A DNA stretch of 7,420 bases from positions 1 through 7,420 of the forward strand of contig JAJZVJ010000109.1 in NCBI GenBank assembly GCA_021845705.1, given 5' to 3'. The stretch comes from a bacterium. Its GTDB lineage: Bacteria > Elusimicrobiota > Elusimicrobia > Elusimicrobiales > UBA9959. Both the position numbers and the translations under genes were made by a program. This document shows, piece after piece, positions 7,207 to 7,420 of this stretch (its first letter is position 1; each line of letters starts with the position of its first letter). The notes beneath the pieces are model-generated. The model saw only the letters and a program-made list of their open reading frames with translations. It made no database searches and was not told where the DNA came from.

Positions 7207-7235
7207 ATTATAGCATGCTTAAATTGCTTCGCCAG
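7207..7235 (-). promoter_or_regulatory. Sigma-70-type extended -10 promoter for the kinase operon
   Basis: The minus strand carries a perfect TATAAT at 7212-7207 preceded by TGC (7215-7213), the extended -10 pattern TGnTATAAT. At 17-base spacing the -35 position (7235-7230) reads CTGGCG, a poor match to TTGACA, as is common for extended -10 promoters. Predicted transcription starts near 7199-7200, leaving an mRNA leader of only about 12 bases before the kinase ATG at 7187. A local AT-rich patch in a GC-rich region and its position at the operon head support the call. Confidence 0.6.
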
Positions 7236-7346
7236 TCATCCAAATCCCGGCGCGATGGGAAAAGCCGGCTTTTAAAGGACGGATATACTCCGGCCCAGGC
7301 CTGGAACGGCGGGGACTTGCGCCTGATGAAGCCTTTTATTTTGGAG
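7216..7346. other. Intergenic region between rdgB-like gene and kinase operon
   Basis: These 131 bases hold no gene I can support. They contain two perfect palindromes: AAAAGCCGGCTTTT (7260-7273) and CCAGGCCTGG (7295-7304). Neither has a proper loop and T-run for a confident intrinsic terminator on the minus strand, though the first could form a short AT/GC stem ending in CTTTT. It could equally be a binding site for a dimeric regulator near the kinase promoter (inference). A minus-strand reading frame without a start codon crosses the region and is discussed under findings. Confidence 0.35.
7260..7273. repeat. 14-base perfect palindrome upstream of the kinase promoter
   Basis: AAAAGCCGGCTTTT reads identically on both strands. 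Its centre is about 55 bases upstream of the -10 box on the kinase side, and about 80 bases past the rdgB-like stop. It might be a dimeric regulator site or, as a five-pair stem with a CCGG loop and trailing T residues, a weak terminator. The sequence alone does not decide between these. Confidence 0.3.
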
Positions 7347-7420
7347 TCAGGCTGCCGCGAACAGGCGCAGCAATTCCGGAAGCAGGCCCCTTAAGGCCAG
7401 CGCGCGGTGGCTGACCAGGT
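7347..7420 (-). CDS. rdgB: Probable RdgB/Ham1-type non-canonical purine NTP pyrophosphatase, C-terminal end
   Basis: Only the last 23 codons and TGA are in the window. They read LVSHRALALRGLLPELL, followed by RLFAAA and the stop. The S-H-R-x-x-A-L-x-x-L-L pattern at the extreme C-terminus matches RdgB/Ham1 (ITPase) enzymes, for example E. coli RdgB ending ISHRGQALKLLLDAL. In this family the SHR residues contact the purine base of the substrate. The enzymes hydrolyse XTP, dITP and ITP to the monophosphates, cleansing the nucleotide pool. Codon use is GC-rich like the other genes. The call rests on one short motif; the family's N-terminal and central motifs lie outside the window. It appears to belong to a separate upstream transcription unit, since a promoter follows it. 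Confidence 0.6.
   Translation of the reverse strand, partial: LVSHRALALRGLLPELLRLFAAA

Noticed and set aside
7260..7273. Intrinsic terminator for rdgB
   Set aside because: The palindrome leaves at most a five-pair stem with a four-base loop and four T residues, which is weaker than a typical terminator. It is kept only as a palindrome.
5172..7394. Plus-strand open frame of 740 codons opposite the whole histidine kinase and beyond
   Set aside because: It mirrors the kinase codons, is rich in His, Gly, Arg and Val, and shows no domain pattern. Long antisense frames are common opposite GC-rich genes, and the kinase on the other strand has every catalytic motif.

Overview
The window is a compact, GC-rich bacterial segment in which every supported gene lies on the minus strand. 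In transcription order (right to left) it holds: the last 23 codons of a probable RdgB/Ham1-type nucleotide pyrophosphatase; a 159-base gap with a good extended -10 promoter; a membrane sensor histidine kinase; a secreted LysM-FecR-like protein; a secreted TPR-repeat protein; a THEP1-family NTPase-like protein with a ruined Walker A loop; murC; and the first 89 codons of rsmA (ksgA). I see no tRNA, rRNA, CRISPR array, insertion sequence or phage gene.

The six genes from the kinase to rsmA look like one transcription unit. The junctions are: kinase/LysM, a 4-base GTGA overlap; LysM/TPR, a 48-base gap; TPR/THEP1-like, directly abutting (TAAATG); THEP1-like/murC, a 4-base ATGA overlap; murC/rsmA, a 1-base overlap (TGATG). 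The only promoter-like sequence I find is just upstream of the kinase.

The kinase could sense an envelope or small-molecule signal through its extracytoplasmic Cache-like domain. The LysM protein should sit on peptidoglycan, and the TPR protein is probably a periplasmic scaffold. MurC adds L-alanine to UDP-MurNAc in the cytoplasm, and RsmA dimethylates 16S rRNA. The unit therefore joins envelope sensing, wall-binding proteins and wall-precursor synthesis. No response regulator is visible. A functional link among these genes is inference from layout only.

The organism is probably a Gram-negative-type bacterium, because it makes peptidoglycan and exports several soluble envelope proteins. ATA isoleucine codons are frequent despite the high GC content. 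The style resembles uncultured lineages such as Elusimicrobiota, but that is a weak impression. The most unusual item is the THEP1-like protein, which keeps its Walker B motif and family-specific blocks but has lost the P-loop.
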